DNA of 11,047 nt from Euperipatoides rowelli. Its lineage: Eukaryota; Onychophora; Udeonychophora; Euonychophora; Peripatopsidae. The stretch is taken from assembly GCA_003024985.2 (NCBI GenBank), contig PXIH01S0026304.1, one strand, 5' to 3'. The notes beneath the pieces are model-generated. The model had not been told where the DNA came from. It made no database searches and saw nothing but the letters and a program-made list of their open reading frames with translations. The translations under genes and the position numbers were made by a program. Below, piece after piece: positions 1 to 7,012 of this stretch. Numbering within the stretch: the stretch's first letter is position 1; the number at the start of each line of letters is the position of its first letter.

Positions 1-307
1 TAGTAGAAGTAGTATTATTACGATTATTATTATTGTTATTGTTACTGTTAATGTTATTGTTATTGTTGTTATTATTATTATTGTTATTGTTATTGTAATT
101 TTTATTGTTATTATTGTTATTGTTATTGTTTTGTTATTGTTATTGTTATTATCATTGTCATTATTATTATCATTATCATTATCATTATTATTATCATTAT
201 CATCATCTTCATCATCATCATCATCATCCTCATCCTCATCCTCGTCCTTGTCATCACATTGTCATCATCATCATAATCATCATCATCATCATTATTATTA
301 TTATTAT
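1..307. repeat. Long imperfect trinucleotide microsatellite (TTA/TTG to TCA to TTA)
   Basis: The segment is almost wholly built of three-base units, and the unit changes along its length. It starts as ATT/GTT repeats (about 15-160), drifts through ATT/ATC repeats (160-200), becomes ATC/CTC-rich with CATCCT steps (200-245), returns to ATC (about 260-290) and ends in ATT. The displayed strand is strongly poor in G and A-rich words in its centre. Long frames across it encode only runs of Leu, Ser, His, Tyr or Ile and are artefacts of the repeat. Such blocks are typical of animal nuclear DNA. Function: none visible beyond a likely hypermutable tract. Confidence 0.95.
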
Positions 308-397
308 AGCCTAACAGTATTGTTATGAATAAGATAATATTAAAAGAAACATTCTCATTGATACCAGTAACATAAAATAAATACCCAGAGCCGTGCG
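308..397. other. Short unannotated spacer between microsatellite and SINE-like pair
   Basis: AT-rich sequence with no recognisable motif. The last bases before 398 (GAGCCGTGCG) are GC-richer and may be the true 5' edge of the SINE-like unit that follows, but the second unit does not share them clearly. Confidence 0.5.
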
Positions 398-505
398 GTG
401 CTAGTCGAGTCAGTAAAGCATTCTGACATGGTGCTCCAAGACCAAGCTGGTCGCTGATTTGAATCCGGGGAAATCCTCCTTAGATTAGACTTTGTACAAG
501 ATGTG
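398..505 (+). repeat. SINE-like unit, copy 1 of a tandem pair
   Basis: This unit is followed directly by a similar one (506-612). Both share the ordered landmarks GCTAG, GTCAGTAAA, CTGACATGG, GGTC, GAAATCC, GGATTA/AGATTA and ACTTT(G/A)TACAAG. At 456-466 GATTTGAATCC resembles a pol III B box (consensus GWTCRANNC with one mismatch), and CTAGTCGAGTCAGT near 401-414 could be a weak A box. Size, B box and landmark order suggest a tRNA-derived SINE or a dimeric SINE, but the A box is not convincing. Any coding frame through it is spurious. Confidence 0.6.
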
Positions 506-612
506 GGGCTAGCCGTGTCAGTAAATTTAGCACTCTGACATGGCACTACAGGACCAAGTTGGTCACTGGTTCAAATCGGTGGAAATCCACCTCGGATTAT
601 ACTTTATACAAG
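506..612 (+). repeat. SINE-like unit, copy 2 of a tandem pair
   Basis: Second head-to-tail unit, aligning with 398-505 over nearly its whole length. The only evident indel is about three bases after GTCAGTAAA (this copy has an extra TTT). Its B-box-like motif GGTTCAAATCG at 568-578 is closer to consensus than the one in copy 1. The many substitutions between the units, including GGTCGCTG versus GGTCACTG, mean the duplication is old or the element is natively dimeric. It runs into T-rich DNA and a tail at about 630-663. Confidence 0.6.
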
Positions 613-942
613 AAGACTTTTTTTTCAACAATAATTGATTTTGTAAATAATTGTAAATAATAAGAAAAATCCAGTGCTTTTTTAAAAAAAAAAAATTCAC
701 GGCTGGAAATTTTCATGTAAAATGTATTGGATCCTTGCCTGAATTAAACGATTGGGGCTTAAACATTTTTGCAACTCATTTATCAAATCATAATATTATG
801 AGTTCTCATTTTTTTTTAACAAATTTAATAGGTTGGAATAAAATTATTTATTCGTTCATAATTATTTTCAAAAATATAGCTACATATGATATTTATCCTG
901 TAGTTTTCTGGATCATGTCACTGTTGTTACTCATTTTAATAT
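613..942. other. AT-rich flank; possible SINE/LINE 3' tail, then no recognised feature
   Basis: At 630-663 ATTGATTTTGTAAATAATTG and the following GTAAATAATAAG resemble a retroelement 3' tail. A near-identical sequence occurs on the opposite strand at 7289-7319. An A12 tract lies near 685-696. An open frame of 69 codons at 735-944 is AT-driven, resembles no family I know and stops just before the LINE insertion. I do not call it a gene. Confidence 0.55.
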
Positions 943-957
943 AATCAAACAAGATGT
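943..957. repeat. Left target-site duplication of the full-length LINE
   Basis: AATCAAACAAGATGT occurs here and identically at 6221-6235. The right copy directly follows an A-run that ends the LINE, and the left copy directly precedes the start of the LINE leader. A perfect 15-bp repeat at these two positions is the classical mark of target-primed reverse transcription. The first A residues of the right copy could belong to the A-tail, so the duplication is 13 to 15 bp. Confidence 0.9.
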
Positions 958-1640
958 CTTCTGCGACACCTGGTGACCTATCCGGTTCTCAATGATTTGT
1001 CTCTGATAAAGATTATTAATTTTATATATTTTATTTTGTTTTTGTTTATTTTTATATTCATGTTAGAAGTTTATCTAAACTAGCTGGTTTACTTGTGGTG
1101 AGTTTTGTTTTTGAAAATATCTTCATTTAAGGGCTTATTTCAAAGTTTTTCATCATCGTTTCGAATTTAAAAATTCATCACACTTGTCTTACGTTTCCCA
1201 TATTGCATCACTATACAGTTTGCAGTGTTATACTACAGGCCCTGTTTGCTTTTAATTCTACTTCAAATCTGTTAACCATGGATAAGCATATAAATTTGCA
1301 AATAGCAAGCGCTTAATATTATCAGCATTTTTCGAAAGTTTGAATCTTTAGTTACTCCAGATTCAAACATATTTGTAATCACCACTCTAATTTTAAGTTG
1401 CAGAGGTTTTCCCTTGAATCTCTGATAGATATTTTAAGCTTCATGGACATAATTAAGGAAGTGTAAGAGTACACTCACCTTTATTTGGCTCGGTACCATT
1501 TTGTAGCCTTTAAAGTAAAACCAAGGAGGCTATGACTAAGTTTACTAATTTATTTACAAGGTTTGATGACACTTCCTATTTCATGCTTATTTCATGCTGA
1601 CGTGGTGTTAATTCTAACTTAACAAACTTTTCGTTATTGT
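958..1640 (+). other. LINE 5' leader (5' UTR), no recognised motif
   Basis: Roughly 680 bases between the left target-site duplication and the first ORF1-like sequence. All frames are closed at short intervals. An internal promoter is expected in a full-length LINE, but I cannot point to one. Composition is moderately AT-rich and less extreme than the surrounding host DNA. Confidence 0.6.
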
Positions 1641-1706
1641 AGATGTTTTTGTGCGCACAGTCTTGGCTGAACTGGGAGATATCCTTTCCGAGTTTCGATA
1701 ATTACC

Positions 1707-2084
1707 ATGAGGCCATCATACAGGCGGCTTTTGGAAGACATTGAATTTGCTACAACATCAGTTTTTGTAACATTTGTCTTAAAAGATGGAATTAACTTTG
1801 AAACTCTCCCATATTTGATAAAATCTAAAACTCAACTCAGAGGATGGGTAATGGGTTAGCTCGATGCTTAAAAATTTAAACAAAAACCTATAGCTTTTTT
1901 TATTAATGTAACTTTAATCTTTTTTTAATTGATTAGTATTTTTTTTTTCTTTGTTTATTTTCCTATTTTTAATTGCAAATATATGTGAAAAGGTTCATAT
2001 CCTTTAGGGGGCTAGAACCTTATAGTTCTATATTTTTGTTTCTATTCACAACATATATATTGTGATATATATTTTGGATAAATA

Positions 2085-2118
<34 letters not shown>

Positions 2119-2320
2119 TCATCATCCACGGCCTGTTTCTTGATGCAGGGATACAGGCCATGAGATTAAAGCCTGTCCAGTTATTAAATGCACCTTATGT
2201 AAGACTGTGTTATGGGAGGGGGATACAGTTTACCAGTGTCCCAAGTCTTACAGCTTGGCCCTCCAAGGATCTTCAGTCAACTTAATCAGAGTCTTTCCAT
2301 ACCCGATGGTTGGGTATTAG
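1707..2320 (+). pseudogene. LINE ORF1 relic (gag-like RNA-binding protein with CCHC knuckle)
   Basis: A 50-codon frame (1707-1859) starts MRPSYRRLLEDIEF and ends TQLRGWVMG before a TAG. I cannot assign this part to a fold, although its position fits the middle of an ORF1 protein. About 270 bases of low-complexity and tail-like sequence follow. At 2134-2176 a zinc knuckle is readable as CFLC-RDTG-H-EIKA-C, a perfect C-x2-C-x4-H-x4-C once the single extra base at 2143 is noted. The same frame continues CPVIKCTLCK and reaches YQCPKSYSLAL (about 2231-2263), a second Cys cluster that lacks a clear His, and stops at TAG 2318-2320. Two knuckles followed by a CPxSY-like segment are usual in Tx1-type ORF1 proteins (from memory). 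ORF1p normally coats the element RNA. The 5' limit is uncertain; an ATG at 1641 in another frame is an alternative. Confidence 0.65.
1980..2117 (+). repeat. Candidate inserted 3' end of another retroelement with (TAA)n tail
   Basis: Within the ORF1 relic a stretch unlike coding sequence ends in GGATAAATAAATAATAATAA and about ten more TAA units. Before the tail are two short hairpins: AGAAC-cttata-GTTCT near 2015-2031 and an ATATATA/TATATAT pair near 2053-2070. Stem-loops followed by a microsatellite tail are typical of CR1/RTE-type LINE or SINE 3' ends. I found no target-site duplication around it, so it could also be a slippage-expanded part of the LINE itself. Confidence 0.4.
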
Positions 2321-2830
2321 TCAACAATGCCTGACAAGATTTATTTCCATCACATGCAGGGTCTGATAAAAGTTTTTCTTTGTTGGATCACACATTTTAC
2401 AGAAAACTGTTACAGAATCTCAGGCTGTCTTATCCTGTCAATGTGAATTTTCATCCTGTTTCTACAGTCACAGTACTGGTATCCCTCCTGTCCACTGTAG
2501 AGGGGGGGGGTGTACAAGAGGCTTAAAACCTGAAATGGCTAATTATTTATAATACCTATATATTTTGCCAGGTTCCATCAAACCAACGTTGAACTTTTAT
2601 TTTTGTTTATTTTGCTTTATTTATTTTGTACCATTGGAGGGATTTGGGGGAGTATTATTTAATTTTTTTTTCTACAGATATTTCATTTGGTCCAATAATG
2701 TAAAGTTATCGATGGCATTGCATCATTTTGACTTTATATACTTTGCTGAGAATTATTTACTTTTTTGTTTTGAATCACATTAACCAATCTACATCATGGC
2801 ACCTGTAACTAGGGGTATCAATTTTTGTCC
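2321..2830 (+). other. LINE inter-ORF / degraded ORF1 C-terminus region
   Basis: No frame stays open for long. A G9 run lies near 2502-2510. The segment TAGAGGGG...ACAAGA...ATGGCT at 2497-2540 loosely resembles 7363-7402 in the region before the second LINE copy. A 72-codon frame at 2565-2783 is rich in Phe and Tyr from poly-T stretches and is not credible as a gene. Confidence 0.45.
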
Positions 2831-3395
2831 CTCAACATACAAGGATTAAATACAAAAAAGAAAACAAAAGCTGTTAAAAGCATACTTATTATTGCATGAT
2901 GTCAACATTATTTTTTTGCAAGAAACCAAACTGAGATCAGTCCCGGGGAGGGAGGGGTTGGGGTGGGGGCAAAAAAAATTTTGAAGACTTTTTCATGATA
3001 CTAATAACAAGAGACTTACTATCTCTGATCTCTCAATAGTTAAGACTACTTCACACTATATTATTTCGATGGGCCGAGTCAGTTGGTCACCAATAGATTA
3101 TTTTTTTCTGACTTGATTTCATATATACCACTAGGCAAGACTACATAGTCCTGGGTGGGAATTTTAATCATGCTGGTTTGTGTCAGGATCCTGCCTTTGC
3201 CATTCTTTTTCAGAACCTTACCATTGTAAATGCTGCCGTTGTGCATGGGTGGGATAATCTTCCTACTCATTTGTCACCTGCCGGGAATACCCTGAACTAT
3301 TTTTTATCACATGATAAATGTCTGCTCAATCAGACTTTGAAGTTCTTTTTAATAACCTATCTGACCATGCCGCCTTGATTTTGTGTCTAGGTTCC
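2831..3395 (+). other. APE-type endonuclease domain of LINE ORF2 (decayed)
   Basis: Conserved blocks of the exonuclease/endonuclease/phosphatase fold appear in order. LNIQGLN (2831-2851) corresponds to the N-terminal strand. LHDVNIIFLQETK (2892-2930) carries the catalytic QE-type motif. GPSQLVTNRLFFSDLI (3071-3118) and LGGNFNHAG (3151-3177) follow, with the usual GGDFN changed to GGNFN. GNTLNYFLSH has Asn where the family has an Asp (SxLDy type). LSDHAAL keeps the catalytic SDH. Four frames are needed to read the domain. Two of the metal- or DNA-contacting acidic positions are gone, so nicking activity would be lost even without the frameshifts. Confidence 0.82.
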
Positions 3396-3975
3396 ACTTT
3401 ATTGTTACCTGTTCCCTTGTATGCCATTCTTCAGTGTCACTCATTTATTCCACCAGGAAATCCTTTTAATCCACTCTTCTTTTATATGTTTCACAATTTC
3501 TCAATAGACAATTTCTTTACTTTCAAAACTCATTTGGCACAGTTGCTGGTGAACTTTAATTTCTATGCTAAGTGAAAGGCATCAGAGCGTTAATCTGATT
3601 TGCAAGATTTTCTAAATGGGATGAAAAATATAGATTGTCTCAAATTACTTTTTTCAAAAAGTCCCAGAAAGAATATTATATGCTTTCTCGTCAGCAGGAG
3701 TTAGAACAAGTACATCTTCTATAAAAAAAGATAGTGGCATCCCATCAAGATATTTCTTCCTTGACAACTTCTGTATTTTTTAATAAATCTTTATCTCCAC
3801 CAGTAGTGTTCATCTTCGATGTGGACAAACTGACTGGTCTGCCTATTCTCCAGCACATCTACCAGTATTTCACTGGTGTTTTCTCATCCTTTGAATTTCG
3901 CTAAACAGAATTTTATAGGACCGTCACATTTCCAATTCATGATGACATACAGTCTCAGAACAACTTTATCATTCT
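3396..3975 (+). other. LINE ORF2 linker between endonuclease and RT
   Basis: The frame holding SDHAAL continues to 3575. A second readable block (about 3740-3904) contains SVFFNKSLSPPVVF and DVDKLTGLPILQHIYQYF. The matching block in the second LINE copy (about 8035-8190) reads LTASFCFNKVSSLPVAYIHD and LTGL..NHIYQHF, which supports its identity as family coding sequence. No catalytic motif is expected here. Confidence 0.65.
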
Positions 3976-4765
3976 GAGAAGGATATTTATGATGCTTTGG
4001 CACAATTGAACATACACAGTTCACCTGGGCCCAACCTTATGACTGTTGCTTTTTTTTCAAATTGTTTCAGCAAATTTTAGTTCCCAATTTACTGCAGCTT
4101 TATAATATTTGTCTATCTCAACCTTTTTCAGATCAATACTATGTTCATTCATATCTCTTGCTACACCGTAAGCATGATTGGATCCCGATGCAAGTCTGGA
4201 CCAAATGCACACATGCCCAATCAATGTCCAAGACTTAGATTCAAAGCTTTACACCTGAATCCTTAACAATAGACTTAACTTTCTTTTGCCTACAGTCTTG
4301 TCACCTTTCCACTGTGGAATAAAGTCTTGTACGAGCCACACTCCGATTAATATGTTACAAGTTTTACACTATGTCAAGTGGTACCAGCTATGGCACAGGA
4401 CCATTTTATTCCTAGACATAAGAAAGGCATTCGATTACATTAATCATCATCATCTCGCATCCAGGATTATCCATTATTTTGGATGCTCTTCATTATTGAG
4501 AGGATTGATTAACTATTTTATGAATAAATACGTTTCAATCAAATATCGTGGATGTTTGTATTATTCCTCTCCTGTGAAGAGGGTGGGGTTATTCAGGGGT
4601 CTCCCCTCATACCAATCTCTTAGCAGTTTATATGGATGCCTATTGGTAGACTTGAATGCTTTGGGAGCAGGTATATGGATTCCATCCTTGAATACTCAGG
4701 CGTCTGTCTTAGCCTACTTAGACAACCTGACAGTCTTCATTAATGGTAGAGAACATGTGTCCTGA
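3976..4765 (+). other. Reverse transcriptase domain of LINE ORF2 (catalytically dead)
   Basis: EKDIYDALAQLNIHSSPGPN (3976-4035) is the RT entry motif of non-LTR enzymes. LVPNLLQLYNICLSQ follows in another frame near 4077-4121. RLNFLLP (from 4271) and NMLQVLHYV precede LDIRKAFDYINHHHL at 4412-4456 (motif A, with the catalytic Asp of LDxxKAFD). FRGLPSYQSLSSLYGCLL (from 4592) is motif B. AYLDNLTVFI at 4712-4741 is motif C, where YADD has become YLDN. Loss of the second Asp removes one of the three metal-binding acids. The TGA at 4763 directly after this motif is one of several TGA stops in the frame. Confidence 0.87.
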
Positions 4766-5868
4766 GTCTTCAGCTCCTGGACACATTTTCTCAAAAAATC
4801 TGATTCCATCTTCAATGCGCAAAAGACTCATATTTGATATCTTTTTTTAAATCAAATAGACAATCGATATAGTGTTGATCTACCTGGGACATTTTTTGGG
4901 CATCCCATATCCTTACATTGGCTTCAACATCAAGCGAATTTTATAGGAAGTATATTGATGCAGGTCAAAATTATTAATGCATATCTGTTTCCAACCCTTT
5001 ATTATTATGTTCCACATGTTTTTAATAAAGCTTTTGTAAATTGCTTGTACACTTTACCATATCGCATATTGTGGGGAACAAAATTGGTCCCAGTGTCTAG
5101 AAGATGACTCTCTTTAACCATCAGACAAAAAGGACTAAGACTGCATGACATTGACCATCTAATAGCAGTCATTTGGGCCAACCATTTCCTCTTATTTATA
5201 AAATATGTGCAACATCTCAACGTTGTCCAAGAGGTTGAGCCTACCGACACTCCTCCACCCTACAATGATGAGCCTTAATTTTTGGCTGCCTTGCGGACAA
5301 ATTTTCAAGACCTGGTGGATGACTTTAACCTTTGTGTAGTTAACAAGTTCTGTTACAGGGCATACTATAATTTATTTGATCAGGACTACATACCTTCTCG
5401 CATGGCTTGATTGCTTCTACCCTACTACCAGCATTTCAATATGTTTTTTTCTTCCGAAATGTATATGATTTCTTCTTTCACTTAACCACTGGCTTGGTCT
5501 TTACCAGAGACCTATTTATTCAATGATACTCTTTTCATGTGGACTCTTTGTGTCCTCTCTGTGATCGGCAGGAGACCCTCCAACAAATTTTATTGGAATG
5601 TGCGTATTTCCTGGTGGCCCAAAATAGAATTACATAGTTTTTTTAACTTTGATTTTTTTTCTAGGCCTTAATTGACACTCTTTTGGATCTCTTATTACAT
5701 AAGAACTTTATATTTGTTACTCTTATGATCTATTTTTCATTTTGGAAAGTAAGAAACCTGCACATTTTGAGGGGGCCAAATGAGATATTGACCCTATCTA
5801 TTGCTTGGCCTTGGTCAAGAAGGATTATCAGTTGCTGCCAGACATTGTTTTCCAAACCAAGTGGCTGA
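4766..5868 (+). other. ORF2 thumb/connection and C-terminal Cys-rich region (decayed)
   Basis: The RT frame carries on past its TGA as VFSSWTHFLKKSDSIF, then INAYLFPTLYYYVPHVFN, LPYRILWGTK and RQKGLRLHDIDHLIAVIWA (about 4955-5180). This matches the usual non-LTR order of a Pro-containing helix, an LW motif and a GL.l.d. motif. VNKFCYRAYYNLFDQDYIPS (about 5341-5400) resembles the segment before the zinc motif in L1/Tx1 proteins. CPLCDRQETLQQILLEC (5551-5601) fits C-x2-C-x7-H-x4-C with the His replaced by Gln. The last open piece, 5683-5868, contains FWKVRNLHI, compatible with the terminal W..RN element. Confidence 0.75.
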
Positions 5869-6220
5869 AATGTGATGTCCTTGCCTTTTTCGATATATTC
5901 CTCCGGGATTTAGTGCTTTTGGACTAGTTTACCATACAATTTTGCTTTATTATGAGTGTAAGTGACTTTTCTTTTTTTTTTCTTTCTTTTTTTTTTCTTT
6001 TTTTGTTTGTTTTTTCAGCCAACTAGGTGTTTGTCATATATTTCTATTACCTAGGGATATCACGTCTGAAGCTCAGGCCTATTTCTCTTTTTTAATCATA
6101 GTGTTTTTTCTATACAAAGTTTGCACTGTCTCCCTTTTTGAAGATTTGGTCCAGTTGCCTTCATTTGTATTATATTATTTGATTAAAGGTTTATTTGGGG
6201 ACAAACCCCACAAAAAAAAA
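5869..6220 (+). other. LINE 3' UTR with T-rich tract and A-tail
   Basis: After the last ORF2-like codons the sequence becomes non-coding. It holds a pyrimidine-rich block at 5968-6017 (T8 to T10 runs broken by C and G). A small stem-loop, TGGGG-acaaa-CCCCA at 6196-6210, lies immediately before the nine-A run at 6212-6220. A terminal hairpin next to the tail is a plausible recognition element for the encoded RT, as in several LINE families; that role is inferred. Confidence 0.75.
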
Positions 6221-6235
6221 AATCAAACAAGATGT
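6221..6235. repeat. Right target-site duplication of the full-length LINE
   Basis: AATCAAACAAGATGT, identical to 943-957, placed directly after the A-tail. The inferred pre-insertion sequence joins the DNA before 943 to the DNA after 6235 through one copy of this word. Confidence 0.9.
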
Positions 6236-6561
6236 AATACCAATATATATCAAAAAAATAAAGTATCCATACATTAATTCATCTTAATCCATCTTATTCT
6301 TTCACTATTTATATACTGATGTAAATTTTAAATTAAATGAAAAAGAAATAACTACATCAATAAATGGTAAAATTTTAAAAATATAGTTACCATAGTTATT
6401 AAAGAAAAAGGTAATTCTCAATTTAAAATAAAATTGCACCAAAATATTAATTTTCTTTCATCTATTATTCAACATTTAAAAAATATAGATTAATAAAATA
6501 TAATCATATTTTTTATCTTATCAATAAATGTTAATGGAGTGTCCGAATAAACAAGTTCATA
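6236..6561 (+). other. AT-rich stretch, weak protein-like traces, no gene called
   Basis: A run in one frame near 6384-6477 reads VTIVIKEKGNSQFKIKLHQN and continues NINFLSSIIQHLKNID before stops. It looks more protein-like than random AT-rich DNA and lies just upstream of an RT relic, so it may be part of the same old element. I recognise no domain in it. Confidence 0.35.
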
Positions 6562-6621
6562 TTAATAAATTTTTATTAAAAAAACAGTAATTGCTTCTGG
6601 TCCTGAGACAAATAAAATTAC

Positions 6622-6634
6622 TACCTTAAGATTT
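6622..6634. repeat. Left target-site duplication of the SINE
   Basis: TACCTTAAGATTT, identical to 6896-6908. The paralogous sequence near 9053-9069 has this word once (TACTTTAAGATTT), which shows what the site looked like before the insertion. Confidence 0.9.
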
Positions 6635-6895
6635 TCTTTTCTGATGCAAGACTTACTCTTACTGTTCAGCCATAATGGGTATTTCCTTTTTGTTCTATTA
6701 TCTACCATGAATCAAATTTTTATTTGAAAAATGATTCCTTAGGATATCTAGAACGAGAAAAAAATTCCCAGTGCGCGTACCAGAGGCAAAATAAAATTAG
6801 CCATTTTCCAGCTGCCCAGGATCGAACCTCAATCTCTTATATGCACAAACTCCAGTGGCAATGATGTTAACCACTGCACCACCGGCACAGTACAG
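6635..6895 (-). mobile_element. tRNA-derived SINE, about 261 bp, minus strand
   Basis: Read on the minus strand from 6895, the element starts CTGTACTGTGCCGGTGG. It has a pol III A box TGGTGCAGTGG (6881-6871) fitting the tRNA consensus, and a B box GGTTCGATCC (6828-6819) fitting GWTCRANNC. The spacing of about 53 bases is normal for a tRNA head. A tRNA-unrelated body of about 170 bases follows and ends near 6636 in an A-rich, T-containing tail. It is bracketed by a perfect 13-bp direct repeat. Transcription would be by RNA polymerase III from the internal promoter, and mobility would need a LINE's RT. It interrupts the AT-rich repeat in antisense orientation. Confidence 0.9.
6819..6881 (-). 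promoter_or_regulatory. Internal RNA polymerase III promoter (A and B boxes) of the SINE
   Basis: A box at 6871-6881 and B box at 6819-6828, both on the minus strand and both close to consensus. The intact boxes suggest this SINE is younger than its surroundings. The tRNA-like head shows no obvious paired acceptor ends, so it is not counted as a tRNA gene. Confidence 0.8.
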
Positions 6896-6908
6896 TACCT
6901 TAAGATTT
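6896..6908. repeat. Right target-site duplication of the SINE
   Basis: TACCTTAAGATTT, identical to 6622-6634, directly after the 5' (right-hand) end of the minus-strand SINE. Sequence after it resumes the AT-rich repeat exactly where the left side stopped. Confidence 0.9.
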
Positions 6909-7012
6909 GTTAATAAGAATACAAATAATACAGTAGTTTATTTATATTATGGTAATATGAATAAAAAAGGAATAGAATTTGTTAATGCTGTGATAGCACA
7001 CATTTATGTTGA

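Larger units (their letters stand above)
2831..5868 (+). pseudogene. LINE ORF2 relic (endonuclease and reverse transcriptase polyprotein)
   Basis: The full domain order of a LINE ORF2 can be followed through several frames. It begins LNIQGLN at 2831 and LQETKL near 2913-2930 (endonuclease start), then GPSQLVTNR at 3071, DYIVLGGNFNHAG at 3139 and LSDHAAL near 3357 (endonuclease end). The RT entry motif SSPGPN is near 4018-4035, the RT core is at 4259-4762, the thumb and connection region at 4766-5545, and CPLCDRQETLQQILLEC at 5551-5601. Most of 4259-5545 lies in one reading frame, with stops TGA 4763, TGA 4835, TGA 5105, TAA 5276, TGA 5408 and TAA 5483. The intact protein would nick genomic DNA and copy the element RNA at the nick. 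At roughly 1,000 codons the length is normal for this protein class. Key residues are lost, so it is inactive. Confidence 0.88.
958..6220 (+). mobile_element. Full-length but dead non-LTR retrotransposon (LINE, L1/Tx1-like), about 5.26 kb
   Basis: Boundaries come from the perfect 15-bp direct repeats at 943-957 and 6221-6235 and the terminal A-run at 6212-6220. Internal order is 5' leader, ORF1 with CCHC zinc knuckle, ORF2 with APE-type endonuclease, reverse transcriptase and a C-terminal Cys-rich motif, then a T-rich 3' UTR. This is the standard plan of two-ORF LINEs of the L1/Tx1 type. The two encoded proteins would bind the element RNA (ORF1p) and nick and reverse transcribe at the target (ORF2p). 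Every domain is broken by frameshifts and stops, so it is a fossil. The clade name rests on motif style and was not tested by a tree. A (TAA)n tract near 2082-2117 may mark a secondary insertion. Confidence 0.88.

Noticed and set aside
105-328. Overlapping open frames of 65-69 codons in the first 330 bases
   Set aside because: They translate to runs of Leu, Ser, His, Tyr and Ile dictated by the trinucleotide microsatellite and have no protein character.
355-546. Minus-strand 63-codon frame over the SINE-like pair
   Set aside because: It lies wholly within repeats that align as non-coding units, and the second unit does not keep the frame.
4256-5485. Reassignment of TGA as a sense codon, given several in-frame TGA stops in the RT
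   Set aside because: The same frame also has TAA stops, other parts of the element are frameshifted many times, and catalytic residues are lost. Decay of CGA codons explains the pattern.
958-6220. LTR retrotransposon or endogenous retrovirus
   Set aside because: There are no long terminal repeats, no protease or integrase motifs. The endonuclease is APE-type, the RT motifs are of the non-LTR kind, and the element ends in an A-tail.
6800-6890. A functional tRNA gene on the minus strand
   Set aside because: A and B boxes are good, but the acceptor ends do not visibly pair, the sequence continues into a non-tRNA body, and a target-site duplication surrounds the whole 261 bp. It is the head of a SINE.
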